The notes under the pieces are model-generated. The model was not told the DNA's origin, did no database searches, and saw only the letters and a program-made list of their open reading frames with translations. Positions 52,383-60,381 of a DNA stretch of 64,000 bases are shown here, one piece after another. How positions within the stretch are numbered: position 1 is the stretch's first letter; each line of letters starts with the position of its first letter. Where the stretch lies: assembly GCA_963729795.1 (NCBI GenBank), contig CAVSPC010000058.1, positions 78,784 through 142,783 of the forward strand, read 5' to 3'. The DNA comes from CAWBBA01 sp963729795 (lineage in GTDB: Bacteria > Desulfobacterota > Desulfomonilia > Desulfomonilales > Desulfomonilaceae). The position numbers and the translations under genes were made by a program.

Positions 52383-53186
52383 CTACCATCCAGCATTTGC
52401 TTTGTGAATCACCTCGACATCTCTAAATAATGCCCGTTCAGGGCCAGAACACCGAAATCCCACCGTTCCAGAAGTGAAATTCTGTAGCAGACGGGGATCC
52501 TCGAACGCCAGTTGATCGTTTATGAATATTCGTATACAGCCTCCCCTGATTTGTGCACTGACTTTGTTCCACTCTTTCAGAACTAACCCGTGACGATGAG
52601 TGTCTAAGACTCTGAATCCTGGATCTGGATCGCCCGCATGTGTTGGCGCTGTTCGAATGTGAGGCCGAATCAGATCTCCGCCGCACTGAATCATGACACA
52701 GCGGCGATGTCCCTGGGCTCGAACAATCCATGCTGCCCAATCATTCACGATTTTGAACTGAAAATTAAAGTCATAATTCTTCCATTCCGATCCCCATTTC
52801 AGCAGACCGCCATCACCACAATTGGTGATATCAAGAATGTCACTAGCCACAGACCAGTTCCCAGTGTAATCCCAATTCCATATATTTACGGACGCGGATT
52901 TGTCCAGTAATATAACAGTTTGATTAAGCCGAAAACGCAGCTTTAGAATGTAAGCCATTAGGCACAACATAATTATCGTTGCCGCCATAAAAAGCCATAG
53001 AAATAACTGAGGATGCTCGATAACCAGATCTGAGCCTATTTTGATGCTTGAAGCCAGCCGAGACAGAGTCCCGGCAATATAGGCCCCGACCCCGGCCCCG
53101 GCTAATAGCAGGAGAATTAAACCAGCAATTACTTTACTCCAGACAGGATCATGCCAAATTCTTCCCACTATTCTCGGGCACTGCAT
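52383..53186 (-). CDS. Membrane protein with jelly-roll (LamG/DUF1080-like) domain
   Basis: 267 residues. Two membrane helices (about 19-42, VIAGLILLLLAGAGVGAYIAG, and 62-80). The rest is a beta-rich domain (NYDFNFQFKIVNDWAAWIVRA, WNKVSAQIRGGCIRIFINDQ, FTSGTVGFRCSGPERALFRD) with the late GTVGFR...A.FRDVEV pattern of concanavalin-like folds such as DUF1080. It may bind carbohydrate; no catalytic residues are evident. Stands between the IS-disrupted locus and a nuclease operon on the same strand. Confidence 0.65.
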   Translation of the reverse strand: MQCPRIVGRIWHDPVWSKVIAGLILLLLAGAGVGAYIAGTLSRLASSIKIGSDLVIEHPQLFLWLFMAATIIMLCLMAYILKLRFRLNQTVILLDKSASVNIWNWDYTGNWSVASDILDITNCGDGGLLKWGSEWKNYDFNFQFKIVNDWAAWIVRAQGHRRCVMIQCGGDLIRPHIRTAPTHAGDPDPGFRVLDTHRHGLVLKEWNKVSAQIRGGCIRIFINDQLAFEDPRLLQNFTSGTVGFRCSGPERALFRDVEVIHKANAGW

Positions 53187-53288
53187 CGCTTACTTTCCCC
53201 AGGTCCTAATTCGCTTTTTTACGATTATTCAAGAGGAATACTTGAGACAACCCACGCGTTTCCTTTCTTCAGGAAGTTCAGATAATCT

Positions 53289-53735
53289 TCAGACGATAAC
53301 AAGATCCTTTCCAGATATTTTATAGGCTCCATCGTAGGGACATCGCGCTAATTCCACACTGAAATAGTGTCCGTTCCTACAAAATGACAGGTGCATGGGT
53401 ATCGCTTTGAACAGTTCCATGACTACGATTGCCGGTTCCGTTTTCAAGAGTTCCGGATCAAGTGGTTTAATCGGCGCAGAGCCGACAAGGTATGCTTTGA
53501 CGACTTTCTCGCCATTAACCGCCAGACCATTCAGATATTTTGTAAGTTGGAGTACATCCTTATTTTTCAAGGGAGTTTTTTTACACTCGACAACAACAAG
53601 TCCTTCGCGGGTCTCAAAATCAATGTCAATGCGTCCGCCCCCAATCCGTCGCTCAGTGCGCCCGGAGTCGTACAGATCCCTATCCAACAGATAAGGATGA
53701 TAGCGAATGAGGCTCTGTATTTGTTTCTCCAGCAT
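53289..53735 (-). CDS. NucS-like PD-(D/E)xK nuclease domain protein
   Basis: 148 residues. The catalytic pattern is GRIDIDFETREGLVVVECKK (D, then E-x-K) after LIRYHPYLLDRDLYDSGRTE, as in the C-terminal nuclease of NucS/EndoMS, but the NucS N-terminal DNA-binding domain is missing. A late HYFSVELARCPYDGAYKISG strand block follows. It is the last gene of a three-gene minus-strand set with 18 bases to the previous gene. It may be a stand-alone restriction-like nuclease in a defence-type operon, which is inference. Confidence 0.7.
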   Translation of the reverse strand: MLEKQIQSLIRYHPYLLDRDLYDSGRTERRIGGGRIDIDFETREGLVVVECKKTPLKNKDVLQLTKYLNGLAVNGEKVVKAYLVGSAPIKPLDPELLKTEPAIVVMELFKAIPMHLSFCRNGHYFSVELARCPYDGAYKISGKDLVIV

Positions 53736-53753
53736 TGAACGCCCAGTCTCGTG

Positions 53754-54335
53754 TCAGTAGTGCTCCGACAACTTGACCTGACTAATCTGAGAGACGATTT
53801 GGTCTAACGATTTCCCTTTCTTTGAGACCAGACCCGTGCCGGTTTTCGGGGCTGCAAAGCCATTGGCCTCCACCAGCAAGGTCAGGTCTTTGGCAGGCAT
53901 TGCGCTCAGTCTACCTTTGACAAGATTCAGATCGAGTCTACGGAGCTCATCAAATAGATCCCTGCCTCTCTTCTTAGGGTCTAATTCTTTTTTCACGGCC
54001 ATCAATCGGTCCCCTTTGGCCACGATCTTCAAGAATTGGGCACGGGATTTCTTGTCCGCCTTCGCGGCAGTGAATCTTTGCTTGAGCTTGGCCTTGCAGA
54101 AATTCTGCATGAATTCTGGTGTGGCGACAGCTTTGCCGTCCCCTTCCAGCAAAGCGGCAACCTCTGCATAGCCAGGCAATTGTTCCAATCGTAAGGTTTC
54201 GGCCTTTCCAAGAAACGTCACCAAGGTCTTTGACAATGATTTCAGAGGAGCCGCAAGGTCACTTGAGGTCTCAAGTTTTGGGTATTTTTCAAGAAACTCT
54301 GCGGCCTCGCGCAGTTCAGACACCAAGCTGTTCAT
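53754..54335 (-). CDS. Hypothetical helical protein in nuclease operon
   Basis: 193 residues. Fully alpha-helical and lysine/leucine-rich (LAAPLKSLSKTLVTFLGKAE, ELDPKKRGRDLFDELRRLDL, LSAMPAKDLTLLVEANGF); no motif I recognise. Its ATG overlaps the stop of a truncated upstream frame as TGATG, and it ends 18 bases before the NucS-like gene, so the three form one transcription unit. Confidence 0.6.
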   Translation of the reverse strand: MNSLVSELREAAEFLEKYPKLETSSDLAAPLKSLSKTLVTFLGKAETLRLEQLPGYAEVAALLEGDGKAVATPEFMQNFCKAKLKQRFTAAKADKKSRAQFLKIVAKGDRLMAVKKELDPKKRGRDLFDELRRLDLNLVKGRLSAMPAKDLTLLVEANGFAAPKTGTGLVSKKGKSLDQIVSQISQVKLSEHY

Positions 54336-54596
54336 CAGTCCCCCTTGAACTTGTCCCGGATATAAATAGCGAGGTTTCGGTAGTCACCCAATAGGTCTTT
54401 GTTTTTAACTTCCCTGGCAAAAAGGAGAGGTCTGTACTCGAAAGAACCCGTGCGAAAATCCGCCGCATGTCTAATGCCCACAGGAAACACTTCGGCATCT
54501 GGAGCGGTCAATTTTTGGACTTTCAGGTCTTCTAATTTGCTTCTCAGAAACAGTTTCAGAATACCTGTTGGCTTTTTGTTCCGTAGGGGGTTTAGC
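54335..54596 (-). pseudogene. Truncated C-terminal fragment of unknown gene, cut at tRNA-Ala
   Basis: A minus-strand frame without a start codon reads APLNPLRNKKPTGILKLFLR, then DAEVFPVGIRHAADFRTG and ends YRNLAIYIRDKFKGD with TGA at 54335-54337. Upstream of 54597 the frame runs into the tRNA-Ala 5' half and stops. It is the remaining end of a longer gene of the nuclease operon. I do not recognise the protein. Confidence 0.6.
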
Positions 54597-54627
54597 GGGG
54601 CTGTAGCTCAGTTGGGAGAGCGCTTGA
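54597..54627 (+). tRNA. tRNA-Ala(GGC), 5' half of split gene
   Basis: GGGGCTGTAGCTCAGTTGGG and AGAGCGCTTGA give the 5' acceptor strand (GGGGCTG), the complete D arm (GCTC..GAGC) and the 5' anticodon stem CTTGA. After base 31 the sequence leaves the tRNA. The remaining 45 bases are found at 55673-55717. The joined 76-mer folds as a standard tRNA-Ala. Confidence 0.85.
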
Positions 54628-55672
54628 TTCTTGCTTCCATGAATGACGGCCTCTAATCCCGTACACCTGCGGTCTGTGCCAATGCGCTTGAGCAGATAGG
54701 CAGTCGTTGAAATTCAGAAAGTCAGATAATGCAAGGCTTGATCTTACCTTTCGGGCATGATCCTGACAAGAAACTTCTTTCGGAACCCCCTTCACATCGG
54801 TCGATTTCGTCAAGATTCCCCGTCATGGCCTGAACCTTGGCCGACGATGAAAGCAAAGACTTGTGGGGAAAGCCGCCGTTTACACAGAGAAATAGCACAG
54901 AGGGCCTTGAATATTATAGCGGACCGACTTTTACGTCTCTTGGACCGCTTGACGGCGGCTCTATTTTGAGATGAAAATACATCTCCGCGTAGATTCTGCT
55001 GGAAACGCTCGACTGGGATTATAAGGAGTCAGCGCATGGACGACTATTCTCGAGTAGACGGCGAAACGAAAGGGAAAATCCGGAGGGTGCCTTGCATGAT
55101 ATGTGGACATGAGACTGATCATACCGTTTTGGCCTCATCCAACATCGCGGGTAGCAATGAAGATTTTCTGTGGAGAAGGAATTTTGAAGTTGTAAGGTGT
55201 GGATGTGGAGAAATCTCCTATGTGACCACAGGCTGGGAGTCGGACGGCACAGACTGGACAGAACTGTATCCACCTCGCGTCCCGGGCCGCAAGCCGATGG
55301 ACAGCCGCATTCATCTGCCGAACAAGGTAAGGGCCTTGTACGAAGAGACTCACGCAGCATTTTGCAATCACCAACCGATCCTTGCGACCGTCGGACTGCG
55401 GGCACTCATAGAAGCGATTTGTGTTGACCGAGAGAAGGTGAGAACACTGGGCGCGAATTATGAGTTGGATGAATTGCTTGCGAGAAAGACCACTAGGGAA
55501 GAGGAACCCTCAAGATTTATGGAAAATGTCGCCGAGGCGACGCACAATGATAGTGTCGAGAAACTATTAGACGCCCTTTTTGAGCTAAAAATTCTGACTC
55601 AAGAACAAGTAGCCGCCATTCGCGGTGAATGTTGCATGCTCCCTGGCGAGCACCCAACCGAGGGGCCAATGA
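54628..55672. mobile_element. 1045-bp insertion splitting tRNA-Ala; origin unknown
   Basis: Lies between the two tRNA halves. Both junctions show TGA (54625-54627 and 55670-55672), so the break is ambiguous by three bases at the 5' side of the anticodon loop. It has no group I or II intron landmarks I can recognise (no GTGYG start), no integrase gene and no clear inverted ends. 54628-55035 is non-coding; the rest is a DUF4145 gene cut off at the right junction. It looks like a deleted remnant of an integrated island. Confidence 0.6.
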
Positions 55673-55845
55673 ATGGCATTCAAGAGGTCGTCGGTTCGAT
55701 CCCGTCCAGCTCCACCAAAATAGCTCAAAAATCCGTCTTCTTGGGCAACCAACAAGGCGGATTTTCTGTTCTGACGTCGCCCCCAACAGGATTCAAAGGC
55801 CATCCTGCACATTCGCTGATTTTCTACTTCCAGCCCCATTTTTGA
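55036..55845 (+). CDS. DUF4145-type protein, truncated at tRNA junction
   Basis: AAGGAG lies eight bases before the ATG. The frame has a zinc-ribbon (CMICGHETDH, VVRCGCGEI) and a DUF4145-like helical domain (HLPNKVRALYEETHAAF, ILATVGLRALIEAICVD, LLDALFELKILTQEQVAAIR). The usual family ending (GN..AH) is missing: after AAIRG the DNA becomes foreign, and from 55673 it is tRNA-Ala sequence, so residues beyond about 212 are accidental up to the stop at 55845. DUF4145 proteins often sit with restriction and defence genes. Probably non-functional. Confidence 0.7.
   Translation: MDDYSRVDGETKGKIRRVPCMICGHETDHTVLASSNIAGSNEDFLWRRNFEVVRCGCGEISYVTTGWESDGTDWTELYPPRVPGRKPMDSRIHLPNKVRALYEETHAAFCNHQPILATVGLRALIEAICVDREKVRTLGANYELDELLARKTTREEEPSRFMENVAEATHNDSVEKLLDALFELKILTQEQVAAIRGECCMLPGEHPTEGPMNGIQEVVGSIPSSSTKIAQKSVFLGNQQGGFSVLTSPPTGFKGHPAHSLIFYFQPHF
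55673..55717 (+). tRNA. tRNA-Ala(GGC), 3' half of split gene
   Basis: Begins ATGGCATTCAAG, giving the anticodon loop ATGGCAT (anticodon GGC) and the 3' anticodon stem TCAAG; then the variable loop, T arm (GTCGG-TTCGATC-CCGTC) and 3' acceptor strand CAGCTCC plus ACCA. CTTGA of the 5' half pairs with TCAAG. CCA is encoded. Confidence 0.85.
55727..55768 (+). terminator. Hairpin terminator after tRNA-Ala
   Basis: AAAATCCGTCTT (55727-55739) pairs with AAGGCGGATTTT (55754-55765), one mismatch allowed, ending in a T-run. Confidence 0.6.
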
Positions 55846-56595
55846 AATATCTGATGCGCTTCGTCACTTCTCAGGAAATTGATGAATTCCATGCCCAATT
55901 TCTTGTTCTTTGACCTTTTGAGCATGGCGATGGGAGTGATTCGTAAGACTCGGTTTTCGTTTGGAATCTTAATTATATCTGTGTCGTCCGCCAGCGCATG
56001 GCCCCACGATTCGTACGTGATCCATGCATCGAGTTCCGGCATTGTCTTCCAATTTCGTGCAGCCTCTCGGCCTGTCAGTATGGGCTTCACAACGTTGTAC
56101 TGGATTCCAGGGACGCGACCATATACTTCTTCCATCTTTTCCTGGGTGACAACAATGATCTTGGTCCCGGCTTTGGCCAAATCGCCAAGCGTCCTAATCC
56201 CCTTGGGGTTGCCATGTCTCACCAGGATTGCCGCAGATCTCGCGTAAAGCCCGCTAATTGATGCCTCGTCCACAATGCCAGGATATGCTTGCATGAAGTC
56301 GTTCAGCATGTACTCCGCCCCCTCAAAGATCACGTCACCGTTTTGTTCGGCCTGCTCAATCCACTGCGGCGGCGTACCGGTGGTTATGCTTATCCTTGCC
56401 CCCGTCTTCTCGGTGAATTTGTCCGCACATTCTTGCACTGGACCGAGCGGACCTCCGGGACCATAAAGGCGCAAAATATTCACAGAAACTTTTCTCCTCC
56501 CTACCCGCATCTCGGTGCCCCGCGTGCACGATACCCGTTTCCAGGAGAGCAATAGCAGCAATCGCAATCGCGGCCGGCAACCACAATCTCTTCAT
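55824..56595 (-). pseudogene. AcfC-like periplasmic binding protein, frameshifted
   Basis: AAGGAGGAGAACG precedes the ATG at 56595 and a good signal peptide (MKRLWLPAAIAIAAIALLET to VHAGHRDAG). The mature domain continues only one base later, as RRKVSVNILRLYGPGGPLGP; the switch lies in the purine run near 56500-56515 and needs one surplus base. The mature part shows LYGPGGPLGPVQECADKF, GDVIFEGAEYML, GYARSAAILVRHGNPKGI-type lobes and DAWITYESWGHAL, the pattern of AcfC-like solute-binding proteins (here LYARSAAILVRHGNP). Ligand unknown. Alternative: sequence error in an intact gene. Confidence 0.75.
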
Positions 56596-57183
56596 CGTTC
56601 TCCTCCTTGGGTAATGGCCCCTGGGGCCTCGGCTCCTTATTTCGTAGCAATTGACCGCAGAGATCTCAGAGAATTCCACTTTCTCCTCACCTCATGTGAG
56701 AAACGGTATAGCAAATTCCAGCATGCAATAGTGAGGGCAATTCCAGCTTCACCGTACGCGCCGATGACTCACGCGGCGCTGAATTAGCAATTACTTTTCT
56801 CTGCGTTCTTCGCGCACTCTGCGATCAATCCTGATTGCCCGATGCACAGTTATCTCCTGATAACCCTGAAAACATGTCGGTGAAGCTGCCAAAATGGCTT
56901 GAACTCCTTTGGAATGCCATCAGTCGGCAGTTGTTACAATTAGGGATTTCGGTGTATTTTACTGACAGGACAATGTGGCGATTTCGGGGCCACAGAACCT
57001 TGTGAGTCCGGAGATTGTTGACTCCTCAAGGTTTTCCTGATTTTGCGGCGGTTGGGTTTGGGGTATCAGCACGCCCGGTGGATCACGCTCTGGCTTGAGC
57101 TCGCACGTGTTCCGGGGCCGCAGTTCCTCAAATCATCCGTCCAGCTTGCTGAATTCAAACGACTCACAGGAGGTGCTTCTATC
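56596..57183. other. Intergenic region, no gene seen
   Basis: Nearly 590 bases without a supported frame. An upstream-open frame of the PilZ gene (from 57043) is not credible because the ribosome site lies at 57170. No repeat or RNA recognised. Confidence 0.4.
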
Positions 57184-57720
57184 ATGCGGCCAAAGAAGCA
57201 GATTCCGGCGCGGCCGATTGTTGCGGACATCAAGGCGGGAATGACCAACGCTCAATTGATGGAGAGGTATCAGGTTTCAGCGGTCACATTGGAGAAGGTC
57301 TTCAAAAAGCTGAAAGACGCCAATCTGATGACTGAAAGCGACCTTGACGGCCGTCTGCTTTCGCCGCCGCAAGAAGTTGTGCACGGTGCCGTGCGACAAA
57401 CGCCGCGATGCTACACGATAATGAAACTGCCCATCACTGACATGGACAATTTGAATGCGGATTGCCACGTGAGGGACCTTACTGAAAAAGGACTCCAAAT
57501 CGTCAACGTGAAGACCAAAGTCGGCGAAAAAAAGAGTTTTCTTATTCAAGCCTCGGAATTTGGCGATATTCAGCCGTTTTCGTTCGAGGCCCAATGCAGA
57601 TGGACAAGAGCGGAGACGGAAACAAAGCGCAAGGTGGCAGGATTCGAGATAACCCGTATATCTCGTAAAGACCTGGAGCGACTCAGAGAGTTCGTTCAGT
57701 GTGCCACATTTTGCGAGTAG
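57184..57720 (+). CDS. PilZ-domain protein with N-terminal HTH-like segment
   Basis: Start at the ATG at 57184 (MRPKKQIPARPIVADIKAGM), with AGGAGG ten bases upstream. 178 residues. Residues 10-55 form a short HTH-like or SHOCT-like helical unit (MTNAQLMERYQVSAVTLEKV). The rest has a PilZ-like beta-barrel with DCHVRDLTEKGLQIVNVKTK and PFSFEAQCRWTRAETETKRK. The N-terminal PilZ RxxxR signature is not evident, so c-di-GMP binding is uncertain. Likely a regulatory adaptor. Confidence 0.65.
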   Translation: MRPKKQIPARPIVADIKAGMTNAQLMERYQVSAVTLEKVFKKLKDANLMTESDLDGRLLSPPQEVVHGAVRQTPRCYTIMKLPITDMDNLNADCHVRDLTEKGLQIVNVKTKVGEKKSFLIQASEFGDIQPFSFEAQCRWTRAETETKRKVAGFEITRISRKDLERLREFVQCATFCE

Positions 57721-57940
57721 TATTTTGCGCACGTGTCGCGAATCCGCTGGCATGGTGAGATAGCTCTGCGGAGACGGAGTCTTAGCCTAAAGTTTGTTTT
57801 CTTGGTGGAAGGAGCTAAGTACTCCTTTTCACAAATACGGTCTCGTATTGTGGTGCCATAGCCGTCATTCCCGCATACGCGGGAATCCAGTAGGACCGGC
57901 CTCAGTGCCGGTTGTTCGAGAAACGCCGGCAGGGAGAAAG

Positions 57941-58137
57941 TGTCTCAAAACTATTTTGATGCCCGGCATCGTGCTACGATGGCAGCCCGGCGCTGAAGCA
58001 CCAGGCTACTTTCTATCGCCCCGATGGGGCTGAAATGCAAGCGTCCCGTAGGGACTGCAGATAGTAGCCCGGCAATTCATTGCCGGGAAAAGGGAGCATC
58101 GTGCTACGAATTTCATTCACGGTTTGATTTTGAGACA
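57941..58137. repeat. MITE-like palindromic element, copy 2 (inverted)
   Basis: 197 bp with the same ends as copy 1, TGTCTCAAAA (57941-57950) and TTTTGAGACA (58128-58137), and the same interior in the opposite orientation: ATCGTGCTACGATGGC, ATCGCCCCGATGGGGCT, GCAAGCGTCCCGTAGGGAC and AGATAGTAGCCCGG. It differs from copy 1 mainly in the region of the nested CG-rich palindrome. It fills most of the 57721-58289 gap. A common short repeat (CATTCCCGCATACGCGGGAA) lies just upstream at 57866. Confidence 0.75.
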
Positions 58138-58289
58138 ATCTCGGGACGCCGGCGCTACCGTGCAATTGGAACCGTATTTATGAAACGCTGTACCAAGTAC
58201 TCGATTTCCTAAATATGGTGTCTTGTTTCGGGCACCCACTAATCAATCAGTGATTACTTTCGAGAATCCCGATAGAATGAGGTTCCTAA

Positions 58290-59036
58290 ATGCTGGTAAA
58301 ACACCCTCGAACTCGAGGAATCGCGATTATCCTCAGTCTTCTTGTCCTGGGTGTTGCTGGTACAGCGATTCTCGACGCTACTGGATGGGACCTGGCCTGG
58401 GTGAGCCATTTTCACGTGCCAGGCGGGCCCTTGGGAGGATGGATTCACAGCCGTGAGCAACCCTGGGGCTTTCTGTACGATTACGGTGAGATTCCATCTC
58501 TCATTCTTGTGGCTGCGGCAATGGCACTCTATGTTGCAGCCAGATTAGGAAAAGCTCGGCCTCAATATGCAAGAAGCTGCCTTGTGGTAATTCTCAGTGT
58601 TGCTCTAGGGCCGGGATTATTGGTAAACGGTATTCTTAAGCCTTGCTGGGGGAGGCCCCGCCCTGCTGATATCACTGCGATGGGTGGCACTGAAGAATAT
58701 CGGAAGGTGTGGATGCCAGGCGGGCCACATGCGGGCAAATCTTTCCCCTGCGGTCACTGCTCCATGGGTTTTTCACTGGCCTCGGGCGCAGCCTTCTATC
58801 CTTTTCATCCGGCACTGTCCATCTGTGCGCTGGCCGCGGGGATCGCGTATGGAGTTCTTCTCGGCGTAACCAGAGTTATCCAGGGAGGTCACTTCCCAAC
58901 AGATGTGCTGTGGGCGGGGATTTTGGTATTTATCCTCATAGCGACCCTTTACTATGTCGTATTTCGGATCCCCGAACATACAGACTCCTTGTGCAAAGAA
59001 CGCAACTGCACAGACGCAGGACAGTCCATCGACTAA
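58290..59036 (+). CDS. PAP2-family membrane phosphatase
   Basis: 248 residues; GAGG eight bases upstream. Multiple membrane helices (IAIILSLLVLGVAGTAILDA, SLILVAAAMALYVAARL and others). The three phosphatase motifs are KPCWGRPRP, SFPCGHCSMGFSLASG (PSGH variant with CGH) and GVTRVIQGGHFPTDVLWAG, with both catalytic histidines. Such enzymes dephosphorylate lipid phosphates, such as undecaprenyl-PP or PgpB substrates, at the periplasmic face. Some members act on glycan lipids. Confidence 0.9.
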   Translation: MLVKHPRTRGIAIILSLLVLGVAGTAILDATGWDLAWVSHFHVPGGPLGGWIHSREQPWGFLYDYGEIPSLILVAAAMALYVAARLGKARPQYARSCLVVILSVALGPGLLVNGILKPCWGRPRPADITAMGGTEEYRKVWMPGGPHAGKSFPCGHCSMGFSLASGAAFYPFHPALSICALAAGIAYGVLLGVTRVIQGGHFPTDVLWAGILVFILIATLYYVVFRIPEHTDSLCKERNCTDAGQSID

Positions 59037-59386
59037 TGATAGCTCACGCTTAACCTGACTGCGGGGACTTCGCCGTGCAGTTCGCCTGTTTGCTTATGTA
59101 AGGCCCTTGCCACGTCGTCCCTCACTGCGGAAAGAATCCGCAAGCCCTCCTCAAGATCCTTGATGCGAGGTTGGACCACTTCTCTTGAGAAACGCTGATA
59201 ATAAATGTCTTCGCAGCCTCCAAGACTGTAGAGCAGGTCATTGACTTTGCGTCTCCACTGATCAAAGACACAGGCGTTGTATTCGTATTCTACCGCTATC
59301 CCATGAATCTGGTCCCGCTCGACGAATTCTCGAGCCATATCGTGGAGCGCATCAATCTTTCCTAACAGTTCCGGCCCGATGTTCAT
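59033..59386 (-). CDS. Small hypothetical helical protein
   Basis: Start at the ATG at 59386 (MNIGPELLGKIDALHDMARE) with AAAGGATG upstream; 117 residues. Helical, with conserved-looking YEYNACVFDQWRRKVNDLLY and RIKDLEEGLRILSAVRDDVA, no membrane segment or signal. It ends four bases inside the convergent PAP2 gene. No family recognised. Confidence 0.55.
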   Translation of the reverse strand: MNIGPELLGKIDALHDMAREFVERDQIHGIAVEYEYNACVFDQWRRKVNDLLYSLGGCEDIYYQRFSREVVQPRIKDLEEGLRILSAVRDDVARALHKQTGELHGEVPAVRLSVSYH

Positions 59387-59555
59387 GGTCATCCTTCCTT
59401 TCCGCTGCCTCATCGAGAGAATTCTTAAGCCTCTGGGATTCTCGCCTGGAGAGTCGGTTCAGTGATTGAATGCCTCCAGCCGCTTCGTCTGCTGCTAATT
59501 TGTCTATGAAACTCGGGTTGTCAATGCTGCTTTTTCGATATAAATGCTCTTTCAA
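59352..59555 (-). CDS. Possible small protein upstream of 59033-59386
   Basis: 67 codons from TTG (KEHLYRKSSIDNPSFIDKLA, then GIQSLNRLSRRESQRLKN), overlapping the next gene by 35 bases. Helical and charged; codon use looks coding, but the TTG start lacks a good ribosome site. It may be a co-translated leader protein or chance. Confidence 0.3.
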   Translation of the reverse strand: MKEHLYRKSSIDNPSFIDKLAADEAAGGIQSLNRLSRRESQRLKNSLDEAAERKDDHEHRAGTVRKD

Positions 59556-60190
59556 ACGGTCAATCCCGCCTCATACCGATTCGCTTTCAAGCAAGTGACC
59601 CCAGGTATCTGGTAGGGGCGGGTTTCAACCAGCCCCCACATGTCGTCATGCCCGCGTGTGCATACATCCAGGTAGGACCGGCCTCCCCGCGGGACGCGGG
59701 GTTGTTTGCGAGTCGCCGTCGGGGACGCCTGCTCTACCTCGATCGCAGGCCGGGGCGATCCCGCGGACCGCGGGACAGGCAGAATGGCCATCCCCACTGC
59801 AAGACGTCCGTCGCCACCAAATCATTCTCTTTTTCCGTGATTGGATCATTCCTTTAGGTCAGCTTGAGGATACGAGGAGCCATGAATGTGTCATTGCGAG
59901 GGCGCCAGCGCAAAGCGATCTCCATTGGTGGGACAGTCCCGCGAGGCGCGGGACAGCCTGTCTATTGGAATGACCGGCAAGATGCCGGTCCCACCGAAGC
60001 TGAGATTGCTTCGTCGTCTTACTCCTCGCAATGACAATACTGGACGACTGCATCCTAAAATAAAGCTTGTGCGCCACAATTCTCCAAAATCAGTAAAATC
60101 TGCGGAGCAAAGAAAGCAGTCCATTCGTGATTAGTTTCGAGAATCCCAATAAACGGGTATTGCTTCAAGAAGGCCATCTGACCCGACCAC
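59556..60190. other. Repeat-rich intergenic region
   Basis: No supported gene. It contains inverted segments around 59560-59640 that resemble those at 25130-25200 and CG-rich palindromes (CCCGCGGACCGCGGG at 59760). Confidence 0.5.
59889..60036. repeat. Long-hairpin dispersed repeat, copy 2
   Basis: Left arm GTGTCATTGCGAGG with GCAAAGCGATCTCC, right arm GAGATTGCTTCGTCGTC with CTCCTCGCAATGACA, enclosing CCCGCGAGGCGCGGG. Same family as 15261-15338 but with a longer centre. Confidence 0.65.
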
Positions 60191-60221
60191 AAATAAAAAC
60201 CCGATCAATTTGACCGGGTTT
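60191..60221 (-). terminator. Terminator of tRNA-Leu
   Basis: On the minus strand AAACCCG and CGGGTTT (60215-60221 and 60197-60203) form a stem with TCAA/TTGA inside and are followed by TTTATTT. Confidence 0.75.
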
Positions 60222-60233
60222 CTTCTTTCTCAT

Positions 60234-60321
60234 TGGTGCCGAAGAGGAGACTCGAACTCCTACAGGCTTACGCCCACCAGACCCTGAACCTGGCGCGTCT
60301 ACCAGTTCCGCCACTTCGGCA
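60234..60321 (-). tRNA. tRNA-Leu(CAG)
   Basis: The reverse strand reads TGCCGAAGTGGCGGAACTGG and onward with a long variable arm, an anticodon stem-loop CCAGG-TTCAGGG-TCTGG (anticodon CAG), the T arm TAGGAG-TTCGAGTC-TCCT, and acceptor TGCCGAAG/CTTCGGCA plus CCA. 85 bases without CCA. Class II tRNA, all arms intact. Confidence 0.95.
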
Positions 60322-60381
60322 ATTTAACTATTTTTGCATTACCGCCCCAAGAGTGTCAATAGGAAAAGCCGGCTGTCCGCA

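Noticed and set aside
54592..54813. Minus-strand 73-codon frame ending over tRNA-Ala (SSALPTELQPR)
   Set aside because: Its C-terminus is the antisense of a tRNA gene, and nothing in the rest resembles a known protein.
54628..55672. Group I or group II intron in tRNA-Ala
   Set aside because: No GTGYG start, no domain V-like hairpin and no recognisable group I core by eye; it contains a truncated protein gene. Not excluded without a covariance search.
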